Origin: RGIG3102 sp964525015
GTDB taxonomy: Bacteria > Bacillota > Clostridia > Oscillospirales > Ruminococcaceae
Length of the DNA stretch: 12,959 bases
Assembly: GCA_964525015.1 (NCBI GenBank)
Contig: CAZGFY010000041.1
Coordinates: forward strand, 1 to 12,959
Direction: 5' to 3'
Each line of letters begins with the position of its first letter. The first letter of the stretch is position 1. Under the pieces are notes generated by a model, which saw nothing but the letters and a program-made list of their open reading frames with translations, had not been told where the DNA came from and did not search any database. Shown here piece by piece: positions 7,348-12,959 of this stretch. Both the position numbers and the translations under genes were made by a program.

Positions 7348-7989
7348 ATGAAAGTTTTAATAACTGGCTTTATGCCTTTTGGTGGCGAAAGCACAAACCC
7401 TGCTTATGAAGCAGTTAAACTCTTACCTGATGTTATTGATAATATCGAAATCGTAAAGGCAGAAATATCCGTTGTTTTTGATAAATGCATAACTGAACTT
7501 GAAAATGAAATTATTAAAAATAATCCTGATGTTGTTTTATGTATAGGTCAAGCTGGTGGACGTGCTGGAATTTCAGTTGAAAAGGTTGCAATTAATCTTA
7601 GAGAAGCTCGAATTCCTGATAACGATGGAAATCAGCCGATAGATGAATGCATAAAAAAAGATGGCGAAACTGCCTATTTTGCAAAACTTCCAATTAAAAA
7701 TATGGTTAGCGCAATGCAAACAGCTGGTATTCCAAGCCATATTTCCTACACTGCTGGCACATATGTTTGCAATGATATTATGTATGGCTTATTATATTTA
7801 ATTGATAAGAAATATCCTAATATAAAAGGTGGTTTTATTCACGTTCCTTTTTCAGCAAAGCAAGCTTCAACAAAAGGGGCAAATATTGCAAGTATGCCAG
7901 TTGAAACTATTTCAACAGGATTATTCACTGCTATAAAATCTTTAAATTCAAGCGAAGAAATATTAGTTTCAATGGGCGAAACTCATTAA
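7348..7989 (+). CDS. pcp: pyroglutamyl-peptidase I (pyrrolidone-carboxylate peptidase)
   Basis: A cytoplasmic cysteine peptidase (family C15, 213 residues, the normal length) that removes an N-terminal pyroglutamate from peptides. It begins with the typical LITGFMPFGGESTNPA, has the active-site region ISVEKVAINLREARIPDN with Glu78, the nucleophile Cys141 in GTYVCNDIMYGLL and His165 in GFIHVPF. All three catalytic residues are in the expected order and spacing. Start: AGAAAGGA with ten bases to the ATG. It follows the GNAT-like gene by 38 bp with no terminator between, so it may share that transcript, and it is closed by its own terminator. A link with the acyl-ACP genes is not obvious; it looks like a housekeeping peptide-recycling enzyme. 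Confidence 0.95.
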   Translation: MKVLITGFMPFGGESTNPAYEAVKLLPDVIDNIEIVKAEISVVFDKCITELENEIIKNNPDVVLCIGQAGGRAGISVEKVAINLREARIPDNDGNQPIDECIKKDGETAYFAKLPIKNMVSAMQTAGIPSHISYTAGTYVCNDIMYGLLYLIDKKYPNIKGGFIHVPFSAKQASTKGANIASMPVETISTGLFTAIKSLNSSEEILVSMGETH

Positions 7990-8005
7990 TTTATAAAAAC
8001 TTTTT

Positions 8006-8034
8006 TGATGAACACATAGTGTTCATCATTTTTT
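8006..8034 (+). terminator. intrinsic terminator after pcp
   Basis: Perfect 10-bp stem TGATGAACAC / GTGTTCATCA (8006-8015, 8019-8028) with a 3-nt loop and a run of six T, 16 bases beyond the pcp stop codon. Confidence 0.9.
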
Positions 8035-8070
8035 ATTTGTAAATTAAATTTTAATAAATGTAAAATATAC

Positions 8071-8099
8071 TTGACTTTTTGTATAGTTTGTTTTATACT
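8071..8099 (+). promoter_or_regulatory. strong sigma-A-type promoter of the XRE-membrane protein operon
   Basis: TTGACT (8071-8076), 17-bp spacer, TATACT (8094-8099). This is the closest match to the housekeeping consensus in the window. The leader to the TTG start at 8126 is about 20 nt. Confidence 0.8.
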
Positions 8100-8103
8100 A
8101 AAA
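8081..8103. promoter_or_regulatory. possible operator dyads over the -10 box
   Basis: GTATA (8081-8085) and TATAC (8094-8098) are inverted about an 8-nt centre, and TTTTA/TAAAA form a second dyad at 8091-8103. Both cover the spacer and -10 of the promoter. An XRE repressor encoded just downstream could bind here and regulate itself; this is inference. Confidence 0.35.
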
Positions 8104-8125
8104 CAAAGAAAGGCTGGTGATATAG

Positions 8126-8326
8126 TTGGCTAAAAATTTAAAATTAAAATCAGCAAGAGCACAAAAGGATTTAACGCAAACGCAGTTGTCCGATTTAGTG
8201 GGGGTTTCTCGCCAAACTATAAATGCGATTGAAAAAGGCGATTATAATCCTTCAATTAATCTATGCATTGCTATTTGCAAGGCTCTTAATAAAACCTTAG
8301 ATGAATTATTCTGGAATGAAGAATAG
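8126..8326 (+). CDS. XRE-family helix-turn-helix regulator (YgzD/Cro-C1 type)
   Basis: A 66-residue stand-alone HTH protein that presumably binds DNA as a dimer. The five-helix Cro/C1 fold spans nearly the whole chain: KSARAQKDLTQTQLSDLVG, recognition helix SRQTINAIEKG (29-39), then DYNPSINLCIAICKALNKTLDELFW, the usual sequence of small regulators of this class. There is no sensor domain. The start is TTG (8126), set by GGTGAT five bases before it; no ATG occurs earlier in frame near the promoter. The gene is first in an operon with two paralogous membrane protein genes (18 bp to the next), an arrangement in which the regulator usually controls its own operon. Confidence 0.92.
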   Translation: MAKNLKLKSARAQKDLTQTQLSDLVGVSRQTINAIEKGDYNPSINLCIAICKALNKTLDELFWNEE

Positions 8327-8343
8327 AAAGGAATGGCTTAATT

Positions 8344-8796
8344 ATGAAAAAACAATTTTTTGATGAATACCAAATGAGCATAAGAAACAAATTATATTTT
8401 AACACTTTAGCAATTTTACTTTTCACCGTTACTATTAATGGCTTTTACTCTCATTTTTTTGGCGAGTGGGCAGATTATCTCACCCAAACGTCAGTTATTT
8501 TATATATCCCACTGGGATATTTTGTAACATTTTCTGCTTTAAAAGATGTTTATTTCACTAAAAGTGAACCTAAAAAGAGAAGAAACACATTTATGTATTC
8601 TTCACTTTTTATAGGAGTTTTAAATCTTTTCACTACTATTTCATCACTCTCAAACCTTGGATTTGAGCATTTTATTAAAAACGGATATGTAAACAGCACA
8701 ATACTTATCCCAATCACAGCTATATACTGGCTATCTTTAGGATTTTCAATATTATATAAAAATATTAAAAGCAAAAATGACGCATTAGACGTTTAA
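8344..8796 (+). CDS. four-helix membrane protein, first copy of a tandem family, function unknown
   Basis: A 150-residue integral membrane protein with a short N-terminal amphipathic start (KKQFFDEYQMSIRNK), four predicted membrane segments at about 18-36, 47-66, 84-103 and 117-137, and a positively charged loop KSEPKKRR (73-80) between the second and third that should face the cytoplasm. I do not recognise the family by name. Similar small proteins lie beside XRE regulators in Firmicutes. It shares FDEYQ.S.RNK, the NG..Y after the first helix, the IP..YF in the second and FIKNG..IPI..IYWL at the end with the next gene, so the two arose by duplication. Start: AGAAAGGA with 11 nt to the ATG, 17 bp after the XRE stop codon. 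Confidence 0.85.
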   Translation: MKKQFFDEYQMSIRNKLYFNTLAILLFTVTINGFYSHFFGEWADYLTQTSVILYIPLGYFVTFSALKDVYFTKSEPKKRRNTFMYSSLFIGVLNLFTTISSLSNLGFEHFIKNGYVNSTILIPITAIYWLSLGFSILYKNIKSKNDALDV

Positions 8797-8824
8797 AACT
8801 TTTTAGAAAGGACTATGGATTATT

Positions 8825-9295
8825 ATGAAGATAAAATTACCTGAAATTTTTGATGAATATCAAAAAAGCGTTAGAAATAAATTTGGAAAGCACGCTTTTA
8901 TAATTCTTTTACTATTAGTTTTTATAAATGGTGGCTACACCTATGATGGCACCCAATGGGCAACTGGGCAGGCTGAGGCATATCTGCTTTTATTTATACC
9001 TTGCACATATTTCACCTTTTTTTGCATAATAAATGAAGCATCTTTTAATAAAAGAGAAAAATCTAGTGCTAAAACATTACTCTCATCTGCAATCTTTTTA
9101 TATATTTTTAGTTTATCCATTTTAATTTTCGAATTTGTAAGACTTAATAGCCAAACTTCGGATTATTCATATATAAAAAATGGACTTATACAATATAACA
9201 TAGTAATACCATTATTCGCATTATACTGGCTTTTCAACGGCATAGGCTACACTATAGTTTACCTAAAAAGACGTTTTAACAAAGAAAGAGATTAG
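8825..9295 (+). CDS. four-helix membrane protein, second copy of the tandem family
   Basis: A 156-residue paralogue of the preceding protein. Membrane segments lie at about 24-40, 50-70, 84-104 and 123-147. Shared positions include IFDEYQKSVRNKF (8-20), FINGGY (33-38), the aromatic QW before helix two, LFIPCTYFTFF (56-66), a charged NKREKSSAK loop (75-83), and YIKNGLI...IPLFALYWLFNGI at the end. The sequence around the start, TAGAAAGGACTA followed by ATTATGAA, resembles the leaders of the neighbouring copies, so the ribosome binding site was duplicated along with the gene. Divergence between the copies is considerable, which fits an old duplication with both kept, perhaps as a heteromer. Function unknown. 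Confidence 0.85.
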   Translation: MKIKLPEIFDEYQKSVRNKFGKHAFIILLLLVFINGGYTYDGTQWATGQAEAYLLLFIPCTYFTFFCIINEASFNKREKSSAKTLLSSAIFLYIFSLSILIFEFVRLNSQTSDYSYIKNGLIQYNIVIPLFALYWLFNGIGYTIVYLKRRFNKERD

Positions 9296-9312
9296 AAAGG
9301 ACTACCACTATT

Positions 9313-9517
9313 ATGAACACAAATGATAAACAACTTGATGAATACCAGCAATTAAAGCAATACAAAATATGATAGCCAATATTCACACTTTCAAAATGGA
9401 ATGCTAGCCGAAAATCCAGCCATACTCGTTCAAATAATTTGGCTATTGGCTATCGGACTATCTCTTTTCATAAATTATCTGCAATTAAAAAAAGAACTCG
9501 CAAATAGTCAAAATTAA
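9313..9517 (+). pseudogene. third copy of the membrane protein family, reduced by an internal deletion
   Basis: After the stop codon of the second copy there is the same leader (TAGAAAGGACTA, 11 nt to ATG 9313) and a start MNTNDKQLDEYQQLKQYKI that matches the N-terminus of the two intact copies, then TGA at 9370-9372. In the next frame (from about 9368) the text resumes as YDSQYSHFQNGMLAENPAI, then a hydrophobic helix IIWLLAIGLSLFINYL and a charged tail, stopping at TAA 9515-9517; this matches the last 45 or so residues of the paralogues (YSYIKNG...ALYWL...YL). The middle, about 90 codons with three membrane segments, is missing and the join is out of frame. It is a relic unless the 19-residue peptide or the single-helix C-terminal piece is still made. 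Confidence 0.8.
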
Positions 9518-9610
9518 TAAGCATAATAGCATTACTTATATAATCCAAACCCCTTAAAATCTGATAATTTTTCCCTAAAACTTCGTTAAATCCACTTATA
9601 AGGCTAAATA

Positions 9611-9648
9611 AAATCGTAGAGTCAATTTTATAATCGACCCTACGATTT
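9611..9648 (-). terminator. intrinsic terminator of the spore coat gene pair
   Basis: AAATCGTAGAGTC (9611-9623) and GACCCTACGATTT (9636-9648) form a 13-bp stem. Read on the minus strand the only imperfect pair is G-U, while on the plus strand it is A-C, so the hairpin is tuned for the minus-strand gene that ends at 9651; the minus-strand exit is T-rich. It may also stop the plus-strand operon more weakly. Bases 9518-9610 hold nothing else I recognise. Confidence 0.8.
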
Positions 9649-9650
9649 CT

Positions 9651-9998
9651 TTATTTTTTATTAGTTTTTGCAGCTGTTTTCGCTCCTGCTGCCTTTGCTT
9701 TCACTTGATTTTTCGCCCTTGTTTTTGCATTTTGTGTAACATCTGTTGCACATTTAATATGGGTTTGTACTGCTTCATTCACCTTATCACTTGGTGCTTT
9801 TGGTGTTTCATACCAGCCTTTTGCCTGCATTTGCTCAAAAATTTTAAACTGTGTATCGTGTACATCGCCTAGAATTTTCATCAACTTTGCTTTAGATGCC
9901 TTTGTTGCACATTCGCCTGCATAGTTATTATAATTTGAAGCTAAAAATTTTTGAGATTGTAGCATATCTGTTAAAATAGTTTTATCATCGTAAGTCAT
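9651..9998 (-). CDS. CotF-like spore coat protein with a basic C-terminal tail
   Basis: A 115-residue protein of the CotF family (ferritin-like helical hairpins found in coats of Bacillus and Clostridium spores). Residues 2-75 carry the family pattern: DKTILTDMLQSQKFLASNYN (helix one), then the KASKAKLMKILGDVHDTQFKIFEQMQAKGWY block, where GWY closes the hairpin. From residue 80 the chain changes to a low-complexity tail rich in Lys and Ala (92-115, including KAKAAGAKTAAKTNKK), like a histone H1 tail, which I do not expect in a plain CotF domain. Start: AAGAAAGGA eight bases before the ATG. It is preceded by the 61-residue gene, 19 bp upstream, and followed by a terminator, so the two form one sporulation-linked unit. 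The coat location is inferred from the family. Confidence 0.85.
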   Translation of the reverse strand: MTYDDKTILTDMLQSQKFLASNYNNYAGECATKASKAKLMKILGDVHDTQFKIFEQMQAKGWYETPKAPSDKVNEAVQTHIKCATDVTQNAKTRAKNQVKAKAAGAKTAAKTNKK

Positions 9999-10017
9999 CT
10001 TGTTCTTCCTTTCTTAA

Positions 10018-10203
10018 CTACTGAATTTGTTTAAAAATAGTATTAAAATGTTCTTGATGTTTTTGTGCTGTTTCTTTGCAAAGTTTTTTAAGGGAAGCAT
10101 CTTTTGCATTTTGTGCATAGAAATTGCATTTGTCGATTAGAGTTTTTTCTTGGGTTAGTAGCTCATTATATGCGCCTAGTTCTTTTTCTGTTAGGTTTTT
10201 CAT
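10018..10203 (-). CDS. small helical-hairpin protein, partner of the CotF-like protein
   Basis: A 61-residue protein with no signal peptide or membrane helix: two amphipathic helices, KELGAYNELLTQEKTLIDKCNFYAQNAKDASL (7-38) and KKLCKETAQKHQEHFNTIFKQI (39-60). The pattern LLTQEKTLI..C.FYA..A.D..LK..C...A.KHQEHF is common in short clostridial proteins encoded beside CotF-like genes. It aligns loosely with the first half of the downstream protein (Y...A..A....L...........Q......Q), so both may be halves of a ferritin-like bundle that associate. Start: two overlapping purine-rich sites (GAAAGGAAAGGA) lie 7 to 12 bases before the ATG. It leads the two-gene unit. Role in the spore coat is inferred. 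Confidence 0.8.
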   Translation of the reverse strand: MKNLTEKELGAYNELLTQEKTLIDKCNFYAQNAKDASLKKLCKETAQKHQEHFNTIFKQIQ

Positions 10204-10238
10204 ATTAATATCCTTTCCTTTCTCAGAGTTCTGTATAT

Positions 10239-10266
10239 TTTATAGTAATAAAACTGCAAAACTCAA
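10239..10266 (-). promoter_or_regulatory. possible promoter of the spore coat pair
   Basis: On the minus strand TTGAGT (10266-10261), 16-bp spacer, TATAAA (10244-10239). It is a fair sigma-A-like match but a sporulation sigma factor would be expected for these genes, and I see no convincing sigma-E, -G or -K boxes. Just upstream AGTTTGA (10267-10273) and TCAAACT (10280-10286) form a 7-bp hairpin around six T. Confidence 0.3.
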
Positions 10267-10375
10267 AGTTTGATTTTTTTCAAACTCTTTTCTTTTTTAA
10301 TTTATCTTTTATAAAGATTAATTACCTTTAATATTACTCAATTTACAAAAAATATTCCTATATGAAAAAATTGCC

Positions 10376-10405
10376 ACAAAAAAATGCCCTATATATTAGG
10401 GCATT
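10376..10405 (-). terminator. intrinsic terminator overlapping the end of the AraC-type gene
   Basis: AATGCCCTA (10383-10391) and TAGGGCATT (10397-10405) form a perfect 9-bp stem with a 5-nt loop; on the minus strand the stem is followed by T7 running into GTGGC. The stop codon of the regulator gene (10389-10391) and its last codons are part of the hairpin. Confidence 0.85.
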
Positions 10406-11639
10406 CATTACAAATTATGTCTTTTCTGTACTCTAAAGGTGTTATTCCAGTATGCTCTTTAAAAATTTGTCCGAATCTTCTTGGAGATTCAAATCCAGAT
10501 TTTTCAGAAACCATCGAAGCTTTCATATTAGTGCACCTTAGCAATCTCTTAGCTTTTTCAACTCTTAAGCCATTTATGTAAATAGGAATACTAATATTCA
10601 TCTCTTTATTAAACACCTTACTTAAATGCTGTGGAACAACTTTTGCATATTCTGCTATATCAGCTAATAGTACCTTTTTATGATAATTTTCGTGAATATA
10701 GTCTAAAGCTCTTTTAATTATTTCATTATACTCTTTATAATTTTGGGTCATTTGATTTGAAACCTTAATTAATATTTCCTTTACACTTTCATTCATTTCT
10801 TCAATTTTATAGTAAGTTTTCTCGCATAATATTTTGTCTATTTCACTTAAATCATTAATTGTATATGCTATTCTATTTAAAATTTCCATTTTAAATTTCA
10901 AAAGAATTTCTTCGCACAAGTTTTTATCAAAGGTTTTTTTAAGTTTTTCTAAAAATAATTTATCACAAAGATTTTTTATTTCTTCAATATTATTCAGCTC
11001 AATATTATCAATAATCTCTTTAGTAATTTTATTTAAATCAATATATGAAAAAGGAGTCAACATTTCATAATAGCTCTCACTATCTATAATCTCTAATTCA
11101 TCTGTAAAAAATGATAAATAAGAACAAAAATCTATCTTTTCAAACTCATTTTTAATATCATTCCATGACTTTATATGATTTGTTATTGCACCTAAATGAA
11201 AATGATTAACATCAAAGTTCTCAATATTTTCAAAAAACAAATTATTCATATACCTATTTGCTTGCATAACTATATCTTTAATTTCATTATAATCATTTTT
11301 TTTGTTTGGGGTTATCATAATAATAACTTTTCGTGAATCTGAATACAAATTCAAAAACACTTCTACTTTATGCTTATTCCCCTCAAATTTCTCTTTAAGA
11401 AATTCTCTTGTTTTATCGAATATATAAAGATATTTTGTTGCATCGCAATTATAAATAAGAGAATATATTTCCCTTGGCACACCAATAATCGCCATATATA
11501 GATTATCAAAATTTATATTATAATTTAAATTCAGATTATTATCTTTTACAGATTTTACATAATTAATATCTTGTCCTATTATTAATTCATTTAAAACAAC
11601 TTGCTTTATATAATTTTGTCGTCTTGCTAAATTTTTCAT
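10389..11639 (-). CDS. AraC-family transcriptional regulator with a large, divergent N-terminal domain
   Basis: A 416-residue regulator. The C-terminal AraC/XylS DNA-binding domain (about 307-408) is clear: ALDYIHENYHKKVLLADIAE, the first HTH with HLSKVFNKE, the linker helix YINGLRVEKAKRLLRCTN and the second HTH, KSGFESPRRFGQIFKEHTGI, closing with TPLEYR. Residues about 45-180 have alternating strands and helices and a FHLGAITNHIKSWNDIKNEF stretch that resembles the degenerate GGDEF/CdaR-like domain of YesN-type regulators; residues 200-300 look like a helical linker. No membrane segment or receiver phosphoacceptor is evident. Ligand and targets unknown. Start: AAAGGA ten bases before the ATG. 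The methyltransferase gene ends 24 bp upstream and a heptamer repeat fills the gap, so the two are probably co-transcribed. Confidence 0.88.
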   Translation of the reverse strand: MKNLARRQNYIKQVVLNELIIGQDINYVKSVKDNNLNLNYNINFDNLYMAIIGVPREIYSLIYNCDATKYLYIFDKTREFLKEKFEGNKHKVEVFLNLYSDSRKVIIMITPNKKNDYNEIKDIVMQANRYMNNLFFENIENFDVNHFHLGAITNHIKSWNDIKNEFEKIDFCSYLSFFTDELEIIDSESYYEMLTPFSYIDLNKITKEIIDNIELNNIEEIKNLCDKLFLEKLKKTFDKNLCEEILLKFKMEILNRIAYTINDLSEIDKILCEKTYYKIEEMNESVKEILIKVSNQMTQNYKEYNEIIKRALDYIHENYHKKVLLADIAEYAKVVPQHLSKVFNKEMNISIPIYINGLRVEKAKRLLRCTNMKASMVSEKSGFESPRRFGQIFKEHTGITPLEYRKDIICNECPNI

Positions 11640-11652
11640 TATGAAACTTTCC

Positions 11653-11680
11653 TTTATTATTTATTATTTATTATTTATTA
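11653..11680. repeat. heptamer tandem repeat, four copies of TTTATTA
   Basis: Four perfect head-to-tail copies of the 7-mer (11653-11659, 11660-11666, 11667-11673, 11674-11680). On the minus strand (TAATAAA) the array covers the last codons and stop codon of the methyltransferase gene and runs directly into the ribosome binding site AAAGGA of the AraC-type gene. A 7-bp unit is not a multiple of three, so a change in copy number would alter the methyltransferase C-terminus and the gap between the genes. Confidence 0.85.
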
Positions 11681-12224
11681 ATATTCCCATACAGATAACT
11701 CCATTTAAAGTTTTAATTATTCTCTTACTTTTAAAATTGTTTTGAAGTAAAACATCTGTATTTTTATTGCAGTCACATTTCGTTATTTTTTTCCAATAAA
11801 AATTAAATTTATCTATTGTTTCTTTTGATTTTAAATTAGGATTTATATGCTCTAAAAAATAAATTTTCCCATTTGGTTTTAAAACTCTTTTAATTTCATT
11901 TAAATATTTTTCTGTGTTTTGAACACCACATAATAAAAATGAAAAAACAACGCTATCAAAAGTATCATCTTCAAATGGAATTATGTCTTTATCCGTTTTA
12001 TAAACAAAAATTTTTTCATTCATTTTTTTTAATACTGGAATTTTTATATCCACATCTATTCCTATAACTTTATCAATGTTATTGTAATTATAATGTTCAA
12101 AATTTGCACCTGTTCCAATACCAATTTCTAAAACTTTTCCACTAACATCCCTTAAAAGAACTCTTCTATAATCATTAAACCATAAAAATTCCAATGGAGC
12201 CATAAACATATCATAATATTGCAT
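11664..12224 (-). CDS. class I SAM-dependent methyltransferase (UbiE/METTL7-like), substrate unknown
   Basis: A 186-residue soluble methyltransferase. Motif I is VLEIGIGTGANFEHY (31-45), the acidic end of strand two is VIGIDVD (53-59), the motif around residue 75-95 (DKDIIPFEDDTFDSVVFSF) supplies the usual post-III region, and RVLKPNGKIYFLEHI is the family's motif after strand five. The start (MQYYDMFMAPLEFLWFNDYRR) resembles small methyltransferases annotated as phospholipid or small-molecule methylases. Their substrate cannot be read from sequence. GAGAGG six to nine bases before the ATG supports the start. It is shorter than many relatives and has four Cys in the C-terminal half (CGVQ, KCDCN, ICMG). 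It leads the pair with the AraC-type regulator; a TATAAT at 12265-12270 on the minus strand is a weak candidate -10. Confidence 0.88.
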   Translation of the reverse strand: MQYYDMFMAPLEFLWFNDYRRVLLRDVSGKVLEIGIGTGANFEHYNYNNIDKVIGIDVDIKIPVLKKMNEKIFVYKTDKDIIPFEDDTFDSVVFSFLLCGVQNTEKYLNEIKRVLKPNGKIYFLEHINPNLKSKETIDKFNFYWKKITKCDCNKNTDVLLQNNFKSKRIIKTLNGVICMGILINNK

Positions 12225-12451
12225 ATATTTTCCTCTCTTTCATAATTTTAACAGTAACATCATAATTATATATCAATTTAAGCAAATAATAAATACTTTT
12301 TTTAAAATTTCCCAAATTAATTGACTTTATTTAAGTTTTTATTTAAAAATCAAGCTAAATATTATTTTTTTAATTTTATTTTTATAAAAATCCTCTTTAT
12401 AATTTTCAAATCAAAAAGATTATAAATCACTTTTTCATTGATGAATAACAA
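12225..12451. other. very AT-rich intergenic region
   Basis: About 230 bases of nearly pure A/T with long A and T runs between the methyltransferase gene and the enolase terminator. The only candidate signal I see is the weak minus-strand -10 TATAAT (12265-12270) without a good -35. No open reading frame, tRNA or riboswitch is apparent. Confidence 0.5.
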
Positions 12452-12479
12452 AAGAGCAGTAGCCATTGCTACTGCTCTT
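12452..12479 (-). terminator. intrinsic terminator of the enolase gene
   Basis: Perfect 12-bp stem AAGAGCAGTAGC / GCTACTGCTCTT (12452-12463, 12468-12479) with a 4-nt loop; on the minus strand it is followed by TTTTGTT. It is the most GC-rich hairpin in the window and lies 47 bases beyond the enolase stop codon. Confidence 0.92.
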
Positions 12480-12526
12480 CTAATTTGTTTACTACGTCCT
12501 ATATACTTACATAAAACTAGTTTTAA

Positions 12527-12959
12527 TTATTTAACATTGTAAAAACAATCTGAACCTTGATATTCTGCAACATCGCCTAGTTCATCTTCAATTCTTAATA
12601 ATTGGTTGTATTTTGCAATACGGTCTGTACGGCTCATTGAACCAGTTTTAATTTGACCTGCATTTAAACCAACTGCGATATCTGAGATGATTGTATCTTC
12701 TGTTTCACCTGAACGGTGTGAGATAACACAAGTGTAGCCAGCTTTTTTAGCCATTTCAATAGCATCAAAAGTTTCAGTTAAAGTACCGATTTGGTTAACT
12801 TTAATTAGAATTGAATTTGCAATTCCTTTTTCAATACCTTCTTTTAGGATTTTAGGGTTAGTAACGAATAAATCATCACCAACAAGTTGAATTTTTTCAC
12901 CTAGTCTATCTGTTAGAGCTTTCCAGCCGTCCCAGTCGCTTTCTCCAAGACCATCTTCA
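12527..12959 (-). CDS. eno: enolase (phosphopyruvate hydratase), C-terminal part, cut by the window edge
   Basis: The glycolytic enzyme that converts 2-phosphoglycerate to phosphoenolpyruvate in the cytoplasm. The frame runs open to the window edge and gives the last 143 residues of the TIM-barrel domain: EDGLGESDWDGW (a metal ligand is the Glu/Asp pair here), LVGDDLFVTNPKIL with the third metal-binding Asp, ANSILIKVNQIGTLTET with the catalytic Lys, VISHRSGETEDT with the active-site His and the Ser-Gly loop, and AGQIKTGSMSRTDRIAKYNQLLRIE with the second Lys. The end, GDVAEYQGSDCFYNV, is normal for the family. No methionine near 12754 should be taken as a start; the true start lies beyond the window. 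It is a conserved, probably highly expressed gene with its own terminator. Confidence 0.97.
   Translation of the reverse strand, partial: EDGLGESDWDGWKALTDRLGEKIQLVGDDLFVTNPKILKEGIEKGIANSILIKVNQIGTLTETFDAIEMAKKAGYTCVISHRSGETEDTIISDIAVGLNAGQIKTGSMSRTDRIAKYNQLLRIEDELGDVAEYQGSDCFYNVK

Noticed and set aside
10834..11070. A 78-codon plus-strand frame inside the AraC-type gene
   Set aside because: Its hydrophobic, Ser/Ile/Phe-rich translation is what antisense of a Lys/Glu-rich gene gives.
1..12959. CRISPR array, tRNA, rRNA, insertion sequence or phage attachment site
   Set aside because: I found no regularly spaced repeats, no transposase or integrase gene and no tRNA-like fold in reading the window.

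Overview
The window is AT-rich bacterial DNA that looks like a spore-forming member of the Clostridia (Firmicutes). The signs are intrinsic terminators with U tracts, AGAAAGGA-type ribosome binding sites, sigma-A-like promoters, a class A penicillin-binding protein of clostridial type, a CotF-type spore coat pair and an enolase. I cannot place the genus.

Left part (1-3031): a minus-strand class A PBP gene with a strong terminator at its end, divergent from a small plus-strand gene for a membrane-anchored protein with a BofC-like C-terminal part. The PBP has no good ribosome binding site at its GTG; a well-placed one points to an ATT codon 30 bases further upstream.

Central part (3032-7989): the most interesting block. 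A promoter drives an FkbH-like HAD-family glyceryl transferase/phosphatase and a dedicated acyl carrier protein, closed by a terminator. A second promoter, overlapping the tail of that terminator, drives a MaoC-like hydratase, an FabG-like SDR reductase and a two-lobed GNAT-like protein translationally coupled to the reductase. A pyroglutamyl peptidase gene follows, then a terminator. Together the first five genes look like a small pathway that loads a three-carbon unit on an ACP, tailors an acyl-ACP and transfers the acyl group to something, perhaps a surface amino sugar. No ketosynthase, glycosyltransferase or sugar-nucleotide gene is present in the window, so the substrate and product are open.

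Right-central part (8041-9517): a strong promoter with a dyad around its -10 drives an XRE-family regulator and a tandem family of four-helix membrane proteins. Two copies are intact. A third copy keeps only the first about 19 codons and the last about 48, joined out of frame, and is a relic made by an internal deletion.

Right part (9600-12959, minus strand): a spore-coat pair (a 61-residue helical-hairpin protein and a CotF-like protein with a basic Lys/Ala tail); a methyltransferase and an AraC-type regulator separated by a heptamer tandem repeat; and the 3' end of enolase, cut off by the window edge. Each group ends in its own hairpin terminator.
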